From: CAKSST01 sp045535505
Lineage (GTDB): Bacteria > Bacillota > Clostridia > Oscillospirales > Acutalibacteraceae
DNA length: 20,952 nt
Direction of reading: 5' to 3'
Assembly: GCA_045535505.1 (NCBI GenBank)
Contig: JAZSLU010000030.1
Coordinates: 1-20,952, forward strand
The first letter of the stretch is position 1. Each line of letters starts with the position of its first letter. The notes under the pieces were generated by a model. The model worked only from the letters and a program-made list of their open reading frames with translations. It ran no database searches and was not told the origin of the DNA. Below are positions 5,875-14,245 of the stretch, piece by piece. The position numbers and the translations under genes were made by a program.

Positions 5875-6957
5875 ATGGCTAAGAAGAAAAACGACAACGC
5901 AGAGTTTTTTGCGGCACTTCGCCTAATGGGTGAAGAAAAGGGAATCCCTGATACTTATCTTGCAGAAAAAATTTCTGCCGCAATAGTTGTTGCTCTCAGA
6001 AAGGATTACGGCGATGAGGCTGTTTCTTGCACTATTGACTGCGAAAACGAGGTTTTCTCGGTAAGCGTTAAGAAAACGGTTGTCGAAACGGTAGAAAATC
6101 CTATTAGTGAGTTAACACTTGAGCAGGCTTTAAAGGTTAGCAAAAAAGCTAAGCTTGGCGATGAGCTTGACATTCAACTTGAGCCTAAAAAGTTTGGCAG
6201 AATTGTAGCCCAAACTGCAAAGCACGTTATCCGTCAAGGCATACGTGATGTTGAACGTGATCAAACCTTGGCAGAGTTCCAGAGCAAGACGCATGAGTTG
6301 GTTACAGCGGTTGTTCAGCGTATAGACCCACGCACAGGCAACGCATCTCTTACCATCGGCAAACTTGAGGCAACGTTGCCCAAAACCGAACAGGTGCCCG
6401 AAGAAATATTGGTTGAGGGCGACCATATCAGAGTTTACGTTGTTGACGTTAAAGAAACAGAAAAAGGACCTAAAGCAATGCTTTCACGTACACATCCCGG
6501 TCTTGTAAAGCGTTTGTTTGAGTTAGAAGTTCCTGAAATTTTTGACGGTACAATTCAAATTCGTGCGGTTTCACGTCAAGCAGGTTCCCGCACAAAACTT
6601 GCGGTTTGGTCTGCAGACGAAAACATTGATGCAGTCGGCGCTTGTATTGGTCCTCGCGGTGAGCGTGTAAACCAGATTGTTGAAGAACTTGACGGAGAAA
6701 AAATTGACATCGTTCGTTACAGCGACGATCCTACAATTTTTGTTGCAGAGGCTCTTTCTCCTGCAAAGGTTATATCGGTTGAGGTAGAAAGCCAAGAACC
6801 CAAGGTTTGCCACGTTACCGTTCCCGATTTGCAACTTTCACTTGCAATTGGTAATAAGGGACAGAACGTTCGCCTTGCGGCACGTCTTACCGGCTGGAAA
6901 ATTGATATCAAACCCGAAAGCGGTTTCTTCAATCCCGAAAGCCTTAACATTGAATAA
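5875..6957 (+). CDS. nusA: Transcription termination/antitermination factor NusA
   Basis: A 360-residue RNA-polymerase-binding elongation factor that controls pausing, termination and antitermination. It shows the N-terminal RNAP-binding domain (residues 1-130), the S1 domain (about 135-200, LVTAVVQRIDPRTGNASLTIG...GDHIRVYVVDV), then two KH domains. KH1 carries VGACIGPRGERVNQIVEEL and KH2 carries LAIGNKGQNVRLAARLTGWKIDI. It ends shortly after KH2, as in Firmicutes, lacking the acidic repeats of proteobacterial NusA. The ribosome binding site is GGAGGT before the ATG. In some bacteria NusA feeds back on its own operon, which is of interest given the leader hairpin. Confidence 0.97.
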   Translation: MAKKKNDNAEFFAALRLMGEEKGIPDTYLAEKISAAIVVALRKDYGDEAVSCTIDCENEVFSVSVKKTVVETVENPISELTLEQALKVSKKAKLGDELDIQLEPKKFGRIVAQTAKHVIRQGIRDVERDQTLAEFQSKTHELVTAVVQRIDPRTGNASLTIGKLEATLPKTEQVPEEILVEGDHIRVYVVDVKETEKGPKAMLSRTHPGLVKRLFELEVPEIFDGTIQIRAVSRQAGSRTKLAVWSADENIDAVGACIGPRGERVNQIVEELDGEKIDIVRYSDDPTIFVAEALSPAKVISVEVESQEPKVCHVTVPDLQLSLAIGNKGQNVRLAARLTGWKIDIKPESGFFNPESLNIE

Positions 6958-6984
6958 TATTTTTTGAGTTTAGAGGTGAACAGT

Positions 6985-7251
6985 ATGCGCCAAAAGAAAA
7001 TACCTATGCGTATGTGTGTCGGCTGTGGCGAAATGAAACCAAAGCAGGAACTTATACGCGTTGTAAAAAAACAAGACACAAACACTTTAGAGGCTGCACA
7101 AAAAGCAGCGGGTAGAGGCGCTTACATTTGCCGCAACCAAGAATGTTTAAAAAAAGCAAAAAGCTCAAAAAGACTTGAGCGCACCTTTGAATGCCGTCTT
7201 GACGACAGCTTTTATGAGCAGTTGAAAAAGGAGATAAACGACGGTGAATGA
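6985..7251 (+). CDS. rnpM: RNase P modulator RnpM (YlxR, DUF448)
   Basis: An 88-residue basic protein of the YlxR family. It shows the family signature near the N-terminus, (P)MRMCVGCGEMK, and GRGAYICRN..C further on, with paired cysteines that may bind metal or shape the fold. In Bacillus subtilis YlxR (RnpM) binds and modulates RNase P. The ATG at 6985 is chosen over a TTG at 6964 because AGAGGTG lies 6 nt before it. It sits between nusA and ylxQ as in most Firmicutes and overlaps ylxQ by 8 nt, suggesting coupled translation. Confidence 0.92.
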   Translation: MRQKKIPMRMCVGCGEMKPKQELIRVVKKQDTNTLEAAQKAAGRGAYICRNQECLKKAKSSKRLERTFECRLDDSFYEQLKKEINDGE

Positions 7252-7564
7252 CGGCGCACTTACAGCCTTAGGCTTTGCACGAAAAGCAGGCAAGTTATCC
7301 TGCGGTTTCTGCGCTGCGGCAGAGGCTATAAAAAAGAAAAAATCAAAGCTTGTGATAATAGCCTGCGATATTTCACAAAAAAGCGAAAAAGAAATCAGGT
7401 TTGCAGCCAAAGACGGTGTAGAGGTTTTAAGAGTAAATTATACCATCGAGCAGTTGTCTTCGGCGGTCGGCAAACATGCAGGAATTTATTCGGTCAACGA
7501 CGACCGTTTTGCGCAGTCATTTTATAAGAACACAGGAGGAAATGCCAATTATGATAAAAACTAA
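7244..7564 (+). CDS. ylxQ: L7Ae/L30e-family RNA-binding protein (YlxQ)
   Basis: A 106-residue protein of the ribosomal L7Ae/L30e/Gadd45 fold (YlxQ). It is recognisable from GFARKAGKLSCGF.AAAEAIKKKKSKLVIIACDIS..SEKEI, where the GxGK-like helix and basic segment contact kink-turn RNA in relatives. Translation starts at GTG 7244, with AAAAGGAG upstream inside the end of rnpM. Its 3' end overlaps the infB start at 7551 by 14 nt. Its exact role in bacteria is not settled. The position in the operon and the fold suggest RNA or ribosome binding. Confidence 0.88.
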   Translation: MNDGALTALGFARKAGKLSCGFCAAAEAIKKKKSKLVIIACDISQKSEKEIRFAAKDGVEVLRVNYTIEQLSSAVGKHAGIYSVNDDRFAQSFYKNTGGNANYDKN

Positions 7565-10043
7565 AGTCAGCGACGTGGCAAAAGATTTTGAAATTTCTTC
7601 AAAGGAATTAATTGAATTACTTGAGCAGAGCGTCAAGGTGACGAAAAAGGCTTCTTCAACCTTAACCGAAACAGAAATGGATGTAGTTTTTGACCTGCTT
7701 ACAAAATCAAAAGAGGTTAAAAACTTCAAAGAATATTTTAACAGCGGTGCCGAGCAGCGTGAGGCTGCCGCTGCTGAGCGTCAGGCAAAAAAAGATAAAA
7801 AACTTGCCGAGCAGATGGCAATTTTAGAGCAACTTAAAAACGCTCAAAAGCCGAAAGAGGAGCCGAAAGTTGAGGCTCCCAAAGCAGAGCAAAAGCCAGA
7901 GCCCAAGGTTGAAAAGAAGGCAGAAACAAAGGTTGAGGCAAAGCCGCAAAAGGCTGCCGAAAAACCAAAAAAAGAAGCACCTGCACAGCCTGTTAATCCT
8001 ATTGTTATTAAGTCGAAACAGGCGCCATCAAAAGAAAACAAAACTCCCGGCGAAGCTCCAAACCGCGGTCCTGCGCAGATTCGTCGTGTTGATACCCGTT
8101 CATCAGATTTTGATGTTGAAAAATACAACGAGCGTTATGAGCAAATTGCCCCCGCAAATTCTATGAGGGATAACACTCAGAGAAAACAGAAAATTAAGCA
8201 AAAATCTCAGGACTACAAGCGTCCGCAGAATGCCCGCCGTGAAACCGAGGCAGATAAGATGCGCCGTTTGCAGCTTGAGCGCATAAAGAAAACACCTATA
8301 ACAGTTACTGTGGGTGACGAAATTACGGTAGGTGAATTGGCTGCCGCTCTTAAAAAGACAGCTGCAGAGGTTATTAAAGAGTTAATGAAACTTGGCGTTA
8401 TGGCAACCATAACCCAAACCATTGATTACGATACTGCAGAGCTGATTGTAACAGAAATGGGTGCAAAAATTAAACGAGCCGTTGTTGTTACAATTGAAGA
8501 GCAGATTATGGATGAAACCGAAGACAAGGCAGAAGACTTAAAACCCAGAAGCCCGGTTGTTGTTGTTATGGGTCACGTTGACCACGGTAAAACATCATTG
8601 CTTGATGCTATAAGAAATTCTGCCGTTACCGATACAGAGGCGGGTGGAATTACTCAGCACATCGGTGCATATCGAGTAAACTGTAACGATCAGGAAATTA
8701 CATTCCTTGATACTCCCGGACATGCCGCATTTACTTCAATGCGTCAGCGTGGCGCACAGTCAACAGATATTGTTGTTCTTGTTGTTGCTGCTGATGACGG
8801 CATTATGCCTCAGACCATTGAGGCTATCAACCATGCTCGTGCCGCAGAGGTTGAAATTATTGTTGCTATCAACAAAATGGATAAACCCGAAGCCAACCCC
8901 GACCGCATATTGCAACAGCTTACCGAGCATATGCTTGTGCCTGAAGAATGGGGCGGCGACACAATTTGTGTTCCTGTTTCGGCAAAAACACATAAAGGTA
9001 TCGATAACCTGCTTGAAAGCATATTGCTTGTTGCAGAGGTTATGGACCTTAAAGCCAACCCCGACCGCCGTGCAAGAGGCGTTGTTATTGAAGCTCGTCT
9101 TGACAAGGGTCGTGGACCGGTTGCAACATTGCTTGTACAAAACGGTACACTTAACGAAGGCGATATCATTGTTGCCGGCACGTCTGTTGGCCGTGTGCGT
9201 CTTATGACAAATGAACGCGGTGAGGTTTTAAAAACTGCAGGACCTTCTGTACCTGTTGAAATTACAGGTCTTACAGAAACCCCCGCCGCAGGCGATCGCT
9301 TTGACGCTGTTTCAAACGAGCGTCTTGCCCGTCAACTTGTTGAAGACCGCAAACAAGCCGAAAAAGATCGCATTAACAACGCTCGTCAAAAGGTTACACT
9401 TGATAACCTGTTTGACCACATGAGCGACGGCGAACTCAAAAACCTTAATATTGTGTTAAAGGCAGACGTTCAAGGCTCTGTTGAGGCTGTAAGAGAAAAT
9501 CTTATTAAGCTTTCAAACGAAGAGGTAAGAGTAAACGTTATTCATGAGGGCGTTGGTGCCGTTAACGATTCTGACGTTATGCTTGCTGCCGCTTCGGGCG
9601 CAATTATTGTCGGATTTAACGTTAGACCTGATGTCAGCGCAAAGGTTTCTGCCGAGCGTGACGGTATTGACATTCGTCTTTACAGAGTTATTTATGACTG
9701 TCTGGAAGAGATAACAGCCGCTATGAAAGGTATGCTTGCGCCTAAATATCGCGAGGTACAGCTTGGCTCTATCGAGGTTCGTACAGTTTACCACATTTCA
9801 AGCGTTGGTACGGTTGCAGGCGCATACGTAACCGACGGTAAGGTTAACAGAAACTGTTCTATCCGCGTTGTTCGTGACGGTATCGTTCTTGCCGAAGATA
9901 AGATTGACTCTTTGCGTCGCTTTAAGGATGACGTAAAAGAAGTTTCTCAGGGCTATGAGTGCGGTATCGGTCTTGAAAAATTTGCAGACATCAAAGAGGG
10001 CGACGTTTTCGAAGCCTTTATAATGGAAGAATATACCGAATAA
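7551..10043 (+). CDS. infB: Translation initiation factor IF-2
   Basis: An 830-residue GTPase that brings fMet-tRNA to the 30S subunit and promotes subunit joining. Domains in order: a first IF2_N helical domain (MIKTKVSDVAKDFEISSKELIELL), a low-complexity Lys/Glu/Ala/Pro linker (about residues 70-165), a second IF2_N domain (about 245-310), and the G domain with GHVDHGKTS starting at residue 341, DTPGH at 387, NKMD at 441 and SAK after it. Then come domain II, the ADVQGSVEA domain and the C-terminal fMet-tRNA-binding beta barrel. The frame is open further upstream, but the ATG at 7551 gives the conserved N-terminus. AGGAGG lies 11 nt before it; an ATG at 7542 is too close to that site (2 nt). 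Confidence 0.97.
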   Translation: MIKTKVSDVAKDFEISSKELIELLEQSVKVTKKASSTLTETEMDVVFDLLTKSKEVKNFKEYFNSGAEQREAAAAERQAKKDKKLAEQMAILEQLKNAQKPKEEPKVEAPKAEQKPEPKVEKKAETKVEAKPQKAAEKPKKEAPAQPVNPIVIKSKQAPSKENKTPGEAPNRGPAQIRRVDTRSSDFDVEKYNERYEQIAPANSMRDNTQRKQKIKQKSQDYKRPQNARRETEADKMRRLQLERIKKTPITVTVGDEITVGELAAALKKTAAEVIKELMKLGVMATITQTIDYDTAELIVTEMGAKIKRAVVVTIEEQIMDETEDKAEDLKPRSPVVVVMGHVDHGKTSLLDAIRNSAVTDTEAGGITQHIGAYRVNCNDQEITFLDTPGHAAFTSMRQRGAQSTDIVVLVVAADDGIMPQTIEAINHARAAEVEIIVAINKMDKPEANPDRILQQLTEHMLVPEEWGGDTICVPVSAKTHKGIDNLLESILLVAEVMDLKANPDRRARGVVIEARLDKGRGPVATLLVQNGTLNEGDIIVAGTSVGRVRLMTNERGEVLKTAGPSVPVEITGLTETPAAGDRFDAVSNERLARQLVEDRKQAEKDRINNARQKVTLDNLFDHMSDGELKNLNIVLKADVQGSVEAVRENLIKLSNEEVRVNVIHEGVGAVNDSDVMLAAASGAIIVGFNVRPDVSAKVSAERDGIDIRLYRVIYDCLEEITAAMKGMLAPKYREVQLGSIEVRTVYHISSVGTVAGAYVTDGKVNRNCSIRVVRDGIVLAEDKIDSLRRFKDDVKEVSQGYECGIGLEKFADIKEGDVFEAFIMEEYTE

Positions 10044-10053
10044 GGAGAAATTT

Positions 10054-10422
10054 ATGGCTGAACACAGAATCAGCAGAATCAGTGCAGACATAAAAATTGC
10101 ATTAGCAGACCTACTTCGTGAGGTTAAAGACCCCCGAGTAAGCCAGCTGCTCAGCATAGTTAAAATCAATCTTTCGGGTGATTTATCTTATGCAACCATT
10201 TATGTCAGCGCAGTTGAGGGCATCCAAGCTACAAAGCAGTCGGTTGTCGGGCTTAAAAGCGCCGCAGGTTACTTGCGCCGTCAGCTTGGTCAGCGTTTAA
10301 AACTTCGCAAGGTGCCAGAGCTTCGCTTTGTTGCGGATGAGTCTATTGCTGCTTGTGCTGATATTTCGCAAATAATTGAATCCTTTAAAGACACAAAAGA
10401 AGAGGCAAATGAAGATGAGTAA
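10054..10422 (+). CDS. rbfA: Ribosome-binding factor A
   Basis: A 122-residue single KH-like domain protein that binds the 30S subunit late in assembly. Family blocks visible are RISRISADIKIALADLLRE.KDPR and the KINLSGDLSYATIYVSA strand-turn-strand, then LRRQLGQRLKLRKVPELRFVADES. Length is typical. The ATG at 10054 follows AAGGAGA. The end overlaps the start of nrnA by 8 nt, so the two are probably translationally coupled. Confidence 0.96.
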   Translation: MAEHRISRISADIKIALADLLREVKDPRVSQLLSIVKINLSGDLSYATIYVSAVEGIQATKQSVVGLKSAAGYLRRQLGQRLKLRKVPELRFVADESIAACADISQIIESFKDTKEEANEDE

Positions 10423-11401
10423 TTGCAAAGATGTTTCAATTAGACAAGTATGCCGATTCTTAAAAAAGCACGACAACTATGTGTTGCTTACCCACGCTCA
10501 GCCTGACGGTGATACTTTAGGAAGCGCTTCTGCGCTGTGCTTGGGTCTTCGTCAGCTGGGTAAAAAAGCAACCATACTTTGCTCAGACCAAATTCCCGAA
10601 AAATACGGCTTTTTCACTTTAGGCTGTGTTGATAAGAGTTTTGAGGAGCAAACGGTTGTCGCCTGTGATATTGCAGACTTGGTGCTCATAGGAAACTTAA
10701 GAGAAAAATATGAAGGCAAAATTGACCTTTGTATTGACCACCACGTTTCAAATAAGCGCTTTGCCGATAAACTGTTGCTTGATGCAAAGGCATCGGCATG
10801 CGGTGAGGTGATTTATGCCGTATTAAAGGCTTTAAAGGTTGATGTTAACAGAATAATTGCTGCAGCGCTTTACTGCGCAATTTCAACCGATACAGGTTGC
10901 TTTAAATATTCAAATACAACCTCAAACTGCCATCGCATAGTTGCCGATTTGTTTGATTTAGGTGTGGATTATGAAAATATAAACCGCCTTATGTTCGAAA
11001 CAAAGTCGCGCGGCCGTGTCGAGATGGAAAGACTCGCACTTGACGGTATGACCTTTCATTTTGGCGGCAAATGCGCAGTTATGGTCATTTCTGCCGAAAT
11101 GCGACGTAAAACGGGATGTGCTGATGACGAACTTGAGGGCGTAACGGCAATTTCACGCACAGTTGAGGGCGTTTTGGCAGGTGTTACCATAAAAGAAAAG
11201 GATAATGGCGCTTACAAAATTTCTGTTCGCACATATCCACCATTGAATGCATCTGTAATATGTCAAAATTTGGGCGGCGGTGGACACCAAAGCGCCGCAG
11301 GCTGTGAGCTTGAAGGCGAACTTAAGAGTGTTATTGAAAAAGTTTTAGAGCAGGTTAAAAACGCCTTGGAGGAATTCGGTGCAGGGGATTATACTTGTTA
11401 A
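10415..11401 (+). CDS. nrnA: DHH-family nanoRNase/pAp phosphatase NrnA
   Basis: A 328-residue phosphodiesterase that degrades 2-5 nt RNA fragments and, in relatives, dephosphorylates pAp to AMP. The DHH domain shows THAQPDGDTLGS (metal-binding aspartates), the eponymous IDHHVSN motif about residue 107, and ISTDTGCFKYSNT. The C-terminal DHHA1 domain ends with the substrate-binding GGGGHQSAAGCEL. The ATG at 10415 is favoured over in-frame ATGs at 10376 and 10409 because AGAGG lies 9 nt before it and it overlaps the rbfA stop. It overlaps truB by 23 nt. This neighbour set (rbfA-nrnA-truB) is standard in Firmicutes. Confidence 0.92.
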   Translation: MSNCKDVSIRQVCRFLKKHDNYVLLTHAQPDGDTLGSASALCLGLRQLGKKATILCSDQIPEKYGFFTLGCVDKSFEEQTVVACDIADLVLIGNLREKYEGKIDLCIDHHVSNKRFADKLLLDAKASACGEVIYAVLKALKVDVNRIIAAALYCAISTDTGCFKYSNTTSNCHRIVADLFDLGVDYENINRLMFETKSRGRVEMERLALDGMTFHFGGKCAVMVISAEMRRKTGCADDELEGVTAISRTVEGVLAGVTIKEKDNGAYKISVRTYPPLNASVICQNLGGGGHQSAAGCELEGELKSVIEKVLEQVKNALEEFGAGDYTC

Positions 11402-12254
11402 TAAACCGCAAGGCCCCACATCATTTGCCGCTGTGGCAAAAATAAGACGCCTTGCTGGACAAAAACGTGTAGGACACACCGGTACGCTTGACCCTATGGC
11501 AAGCGGTGTGTTACCAATATTGGTAGGACGTGCGGCGGCGCTGTCGGACTATGTTTTATGTGCCGACAAGCGCTATACTGCCGTTTGTCGTCTTGGCATT
11601 ACAACCGACTCGTATGATATTACTGGCGAGGTTGTAAGCAAAAGTGAACATAATGTTACAAAAGAAAATTTGGAAGCTGTGCTTTGCAATTTTCGTGGCG
11701 AAGTTATGCAAAAGCCACCAATGTTTTCAGCAATAAAGCGTGATGGCGTTAAAATGTATCAACTTGCAAGAAAAGGGCAGAGCATTGAACTGGAGCCTCG
11801 AAAAGTTGACATTAAGTGTTTATCACTTGAATATTTCGATGGAACAGATTTTAAAATTGACGTTCTTTGCTCAAAAGGAACATATATACGCTCACTTTGT
11901 CACGATATTGGGCAAATGCTCGGCTGCGGCGCAACGCTTGTTGGGTTAGAGCGTACAATGACAGGCTCGTTTTGCCTAGACGATTGCATTGCACTTGATG
12001 ATTTGGATGAGAAAAACATTCAAAGTTTTTGCAAAAATGAAGATATCGCGGTTGCGCACCTACCATTTGTACAGGTTACGAAACCGCAGGCTGTGCGTTT
12101 TTCAAACGGCGGCTGCCTTGATTTAAACCGAGTAAGATTTTCAAGCGATGAGGGGACAGTTCTTCGCATCAAATTTGAAGATACGCTTGTTGGTATAGGC
12201 GTTGTTTGCGATGGTCAAATAAAAATCAAATGCGTTATAAATAATATTCTCTAA
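11379..12254 (+). CDS. truB: tRNA pseudouridine-55 synthase TruB
   Basis: A 291-residue enzyme that isomerises U55 in the T-loop of tRNAs. The N-terminus is GIILVNKPQGPTSF, followed by the motif with the catalytic aspartate, GHTGTLDPMASGVL, where D38 is the nucleophile. Next comes the KRYTAVCRLGITTDSYDITGEV strand set, then QKPPMFSAIKRDGVKMYQLARKG and CSKGTYIRSLCHDIG. A short PUA-like C-terminal part follows. The start is GTG at 11379 with GGAGGA 5 nt upstream, inside the 3' end of nrnA. Confidence 0.96.
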   Translation: MQGIILVNKPQGPTSFAAVAKIRRLAGQKRVGHTGTLDPMASGVLPILVGRAAALSDYVLCADKRYTAVCRLGITTDSYDITGEVVSKSEHNVTKENLEAVLCNFRGEVMQKPPMFSAIKRDGVKMYQLARKGQSIELEPRKVDIKCLSLEYFDGTDFKIDVLCSKGTYIRSLCHDIGQMLGCGATLVGLERTMTGSFCLDDCIALDDLDEKNIQSFCKNEDIAVAHLPFVQVTKPQAVRFSNGGCLDLNRVRFSSDEGTVLRIKFEDTLVGIGVVCDGQIKIKCVINNIL

Positions 12255-12267
12255 AAGGAGAAAAAAC

Positions 12268-13128
12268 GTGAAAAGGTTTTCAGTGGTTTTAGGCTCGTTT
12301 GACGGTGTTCATAAGGGCCATCAAAAGGTAATATCTTTAGCTGCCGACGGGAACAAAACTGTTCCTGCGGCGGTTTATTTTTTCATTCCGCCAACAACCT
12401 GTGGTGCAAAAGAATTAATTACAAATTACCAAGAGCGTTTGCAGCTTTTTGCAGAGTATGGCGTAAAACATACCTTGTCTTTAAACTTTGATGAGGTTAA
12501 AAATATGTCTGCCGAAAGTTTTTTTCGCTTTCTTGTTGATAGATTCAATCCGTCGGTAATTTGTTGTGGCTTTAATTATCGATTTGGTAAGGGTGCCGAA
12601 GGGACAACCGAGATTCTTAAAGCCTTGTGTGAGCAAAACGGTATAGAACTTCGCATAGCCCAGCCGGTTGAGGTTGACGGCACTGCAGTAAGTTCAACCG
12701 CAATACGTGCGCATTTAAAACAGGGCAACGTCAAGGCGGCAGCTGCTATGCTAACAAGACCTTACAGTTTTACAGGCAGGGTGCAAAAAGGTGACGGCAG
12801 GGGAAAAACCTTGGGTTTTCCAACCGCAAATGTCGAGTATCCCCAAAATAAAATTAAGGTTAAAAACGGCGTTTATGTAACAAAAGTTACTGTGGGCAAG
12901 AAACAGTATATGGGTGTAACAAATATAGGTGCAAGACCTACGTACCCCACTGATACACCGCCCAGTGAAACCTTTATTATAAATAAAAAAGCCAACCTTT
13001 ACGGCAAACTTGTAAAGATTGAACTGCTTGAATTTATAAGAGAGCCAAAAGCCTTTGAAAGTGCTGATGCGTTGTCACAGCAAATTAAAAAAGATGCTGA
13101 TTTTGCTTTTAATTTTTTTCAAAAATAA
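12268..13128 (+). CDS. ribF: Bifunctional riboflavin kinase/FAD synthetase RibF
   Basis: A 286-residue enzyme converting riboflavin to FMN and FMN to FAD. The N-terminal nucleotidyltransferase domain carries GSFDGVHKGHQKV (the HxGH-type motif) and CGFNYRFGKGAEG, ending with the SSTAIR block. The C-terminal flavokinase domain has GRVQKGDGRGKTLGFPTANV, GVYVTKVTV, MGVTNIGARPTYP and the ETFI segment. The start is GTG at 12268 with AAAAGGAG upstream. It is the last gene of the long operon, 13 nt after truB. No FMN riboswitch or clear terminator is seen around it. Confidence 0.95.
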   Translation: MKRFSVVLGSFDGVHKGHQKVISLAADGNKTVPAAVYFFIPPTTCGAKELITNYQERLQLFAEYGVKHTLSLNFDEVKNMSAESFFRFLVDRFNPSVICCGFNYRFGKGAEGTTEILKALCEQNGIELRIAQPVEVDGTAVSSTAIRAHLKQGNVKAAAAMLTRPYSFTGRVQKGDGRGKTLGFPTANVEYPQNKIKVKNGVYVTKVTVGKKQYMGVTNIGARPTYPTDTPPSETFIINKKANLYGKLVKIELLEFIREPKAFESADALSQQIKKDADFAFNFFQK

Positions 13129-13154
13129 TGCAAAAAATTGTCAACCGTCATTTG

Positions 13155-13183
13155 TTGACATACAGTTTGTATAATGATATATT
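13155..13183 (+). promoter_or_regulatory. Promoter of smpB
   Basis: TTGACA (13155-13160), 17 nt, TATATT (13178-13183). A TATAAT at 13170-13175 is only 9 nt from the -35 and is not used in this register. GTTGACA is also the right half of a 7-bp inverted repeat with TGTCAAC (13139-13145). Confidence 0.75.
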
Positions 13184-13213
13184 TAAAATGTAAAAGGGAG
13201 GTGTCGCAAAGCA

Positions 13214-13678
13214 ATGTCAGAAACAAAAACTATAACAACCAACAAAAAAGCCTTTCATGACTATTTTGTGGTAGAAAGCATTGAAGCGGGCATATCCTTG
13301 CGCGGCACCGAGGTTAAGTCAATACGAGCAGGCTCAGTTAACCTAAAAGAAGCATGGTGCTCTATCGATGATGGCGAGGTTTTGGTAAAGCAAATGCATA
13401 TAAGCCCTTACGATAAAGCAAAGGGATATTTTGCTCATGACCCACTTCGTTCAAGAAAACTTTTACTGCATAAAAAAGAAATTTTACGACTGTTCGGTCT
13501 TATTAAACAGCAGGGTTACACGCTAATACCCTTGTCGCTTTATTTTAAAGGCTCACTTGTAAAAGTTCAGCTTGGTCTTTGTAAAGGTAAAAAACTGTAC
13601 GACAAGCGTGAGGTTGCTGCTAAAAAGGATGCCGACCGAGCCATTGACCGTGCTATAAAAGAGCAGAACAGACAATAA
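13214..13678 (+). CDS. smpB: SsrA-binding protein SmpB
   Basis: A 154-residue protein that binds tmRNA and carries it to stalled ribosomes for trans-translation. Recognised from NKKAFHDYFVVESIEAGISLRGTEVKSIRAGSVNLKEAWCSI, HISPYDKAKGYFAHDPLRSRKLLLHKKEI, YTLIPLSLYFK and the basic C-terminal tail KGKKLYDKREVAAKKDADRAI that enters the decoding centre. The ATG is preceded by AGGGAGGTG. It has its own promoter and lies 27 nt before the tmRNA gene, its RNA partner. Confidence 0.97.
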   Translation: MSETKTITTNKKAFHDYFVVESIEAGISLRGTEVKSIRAGSVNLKEAWCSIDDGEVLVKQMHISPYDKAKGYFAHDPLRSRKLLLHKKEILRLFGLIKQQGYTLIPLSLYFKGSLVKVQLGLCKGKKLYDKREVAAKKDADRAIDRAIKEQNRQ

Positions 13679-13705
13679 ATACAACCTATCAAGCAAATTA
13701 TATAT

Positions 13706-14058
13706 GGGGGCGTAAAGGGTTCGACAGGGATGCTGAACCACGGTAAGCGAGTAGTGAGGCGGAATCACTTTAATCAGCCGCAAACTTAAAAATAAACGAC
13801 AACAATACAGTTGCGTTAGCAGCCTAAGTGCTGCTCGTCCGAGTCCGAACTACCGCGGTCGGATAAGGGCGTCGAATTAGCGGTGAACGTGAACACAGCG
13901 TCGCTTTGCGCTGTGTCATGAACTCAAAGAGCTACCAAAATGCAAAGCCTGACTGTCGGCGTTGCATTGAGGGAATTTTCTAAATAGACTGTCTGCACTC
14001 GGAGAAAACTATGGGAACGCATTTTTGGACAGGGGTTCAATTCCCCTCGCTTCCACCA
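13706..14058 (+). ncRNA. ssrA: Transfer-messenger RNA (tmRNA)
   Basis: A one-piece tmRNA of 353 nt. The 5' end GGGGGCG pairs with CGCTTCC near the 3' end (two G-U pairs), forming the acceptor stem, followed by discriminator A and an encoded CCA. The conserved 5' segment GGGTTCGACAGGGA and the T-arm GGGGTTCAATTCCCC are present. A tag reading frame lies at 13795-13827 and the sequence between carries several pseudoknot-like inverted repeats. It follows smpB directly, and an intrinsic terminator begins at its last base. It rescues stalled ribosomes together with SmpB. Confidence 0.96.
13795..13827 (+). other. tmRNA tag peptide reading frame
   Basis: The frame ending in GCAGCC-TAA reads NDNNTVALAA, giving (A)NDNNTVALAA with the alanine carried by tmRNA. 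The ALAA end is the degradation signal recognised by ClpXP-type proteases. AAC as resume codon is inferred from the tag pattern of related bacteria. Confidence 0.8.
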
Positions 14059-14100
14059 AAATCGACAAATCTCGACAGAGGTTTGTCGATTTTACTTTTT
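14058..14100 (+). terminator. Intrinsic terminator of ssrA
   Basis: AAAATCGACAAA and TTTGTCGATTTT form a 12-bp stem around a 12-nt loop, followed by ACTTTTT. The first A of the stem is the last base of the tmRNA CCA. Confidence 0.88.
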
Positions 14101-14245
14101 ACCTATTTACTATTCACTTTTCACTATTCTCTTAAAAGTCGATTTTGGCAAGTAATAAGTAATAGTGAAGAAGTTTCGGTGCGTCTGTGATTCAAATCAA
14201 TAAGTCGAAAAATCAGATTACTTTGAATTTATAATAGAGGATGTT
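14101..14245. other. Non-coding gap between ssrA and the exporter genes
   Basis: This is an AT-rich gap with TTCACTATT (14120-14128) inverted as AATAGTGAA (14161-14169), a second copy of GTCGATTTT from the ssrA terminator (14138-14146), and ATTCAAA/TTTGAAT (14190-14196, 14222-14228). No gene is seen. No copy of the tmRNA 3' end is visible, so there is no direct sign of an integrated element. Confidence 0.5.

Noticed and set aside
8707..9207. A 166-residue plus-strand frame inside infB
   Set aside because: It overlaps the G domain of IF-2 in another frame and has no ribosome binding site.
12255..12290. FMN riboswitch before ribF
   Set aside because: Only 13 nt separate truB and ribF; there is no room and no conserved FMN element.
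13155..13175. TTGACA-TATAAT with 9-nt spacing as the smpB promoter
   Set aside because: Spacing is far too short; the same -35 has a TATATT at 17 nt.
14058..14245. Integration site at the ssrA 3' end explaining the exporter genes
   Set aside because: tmRNA genes are common integration targets, but no duplicate of its 3' end and no integrase are present in the window.
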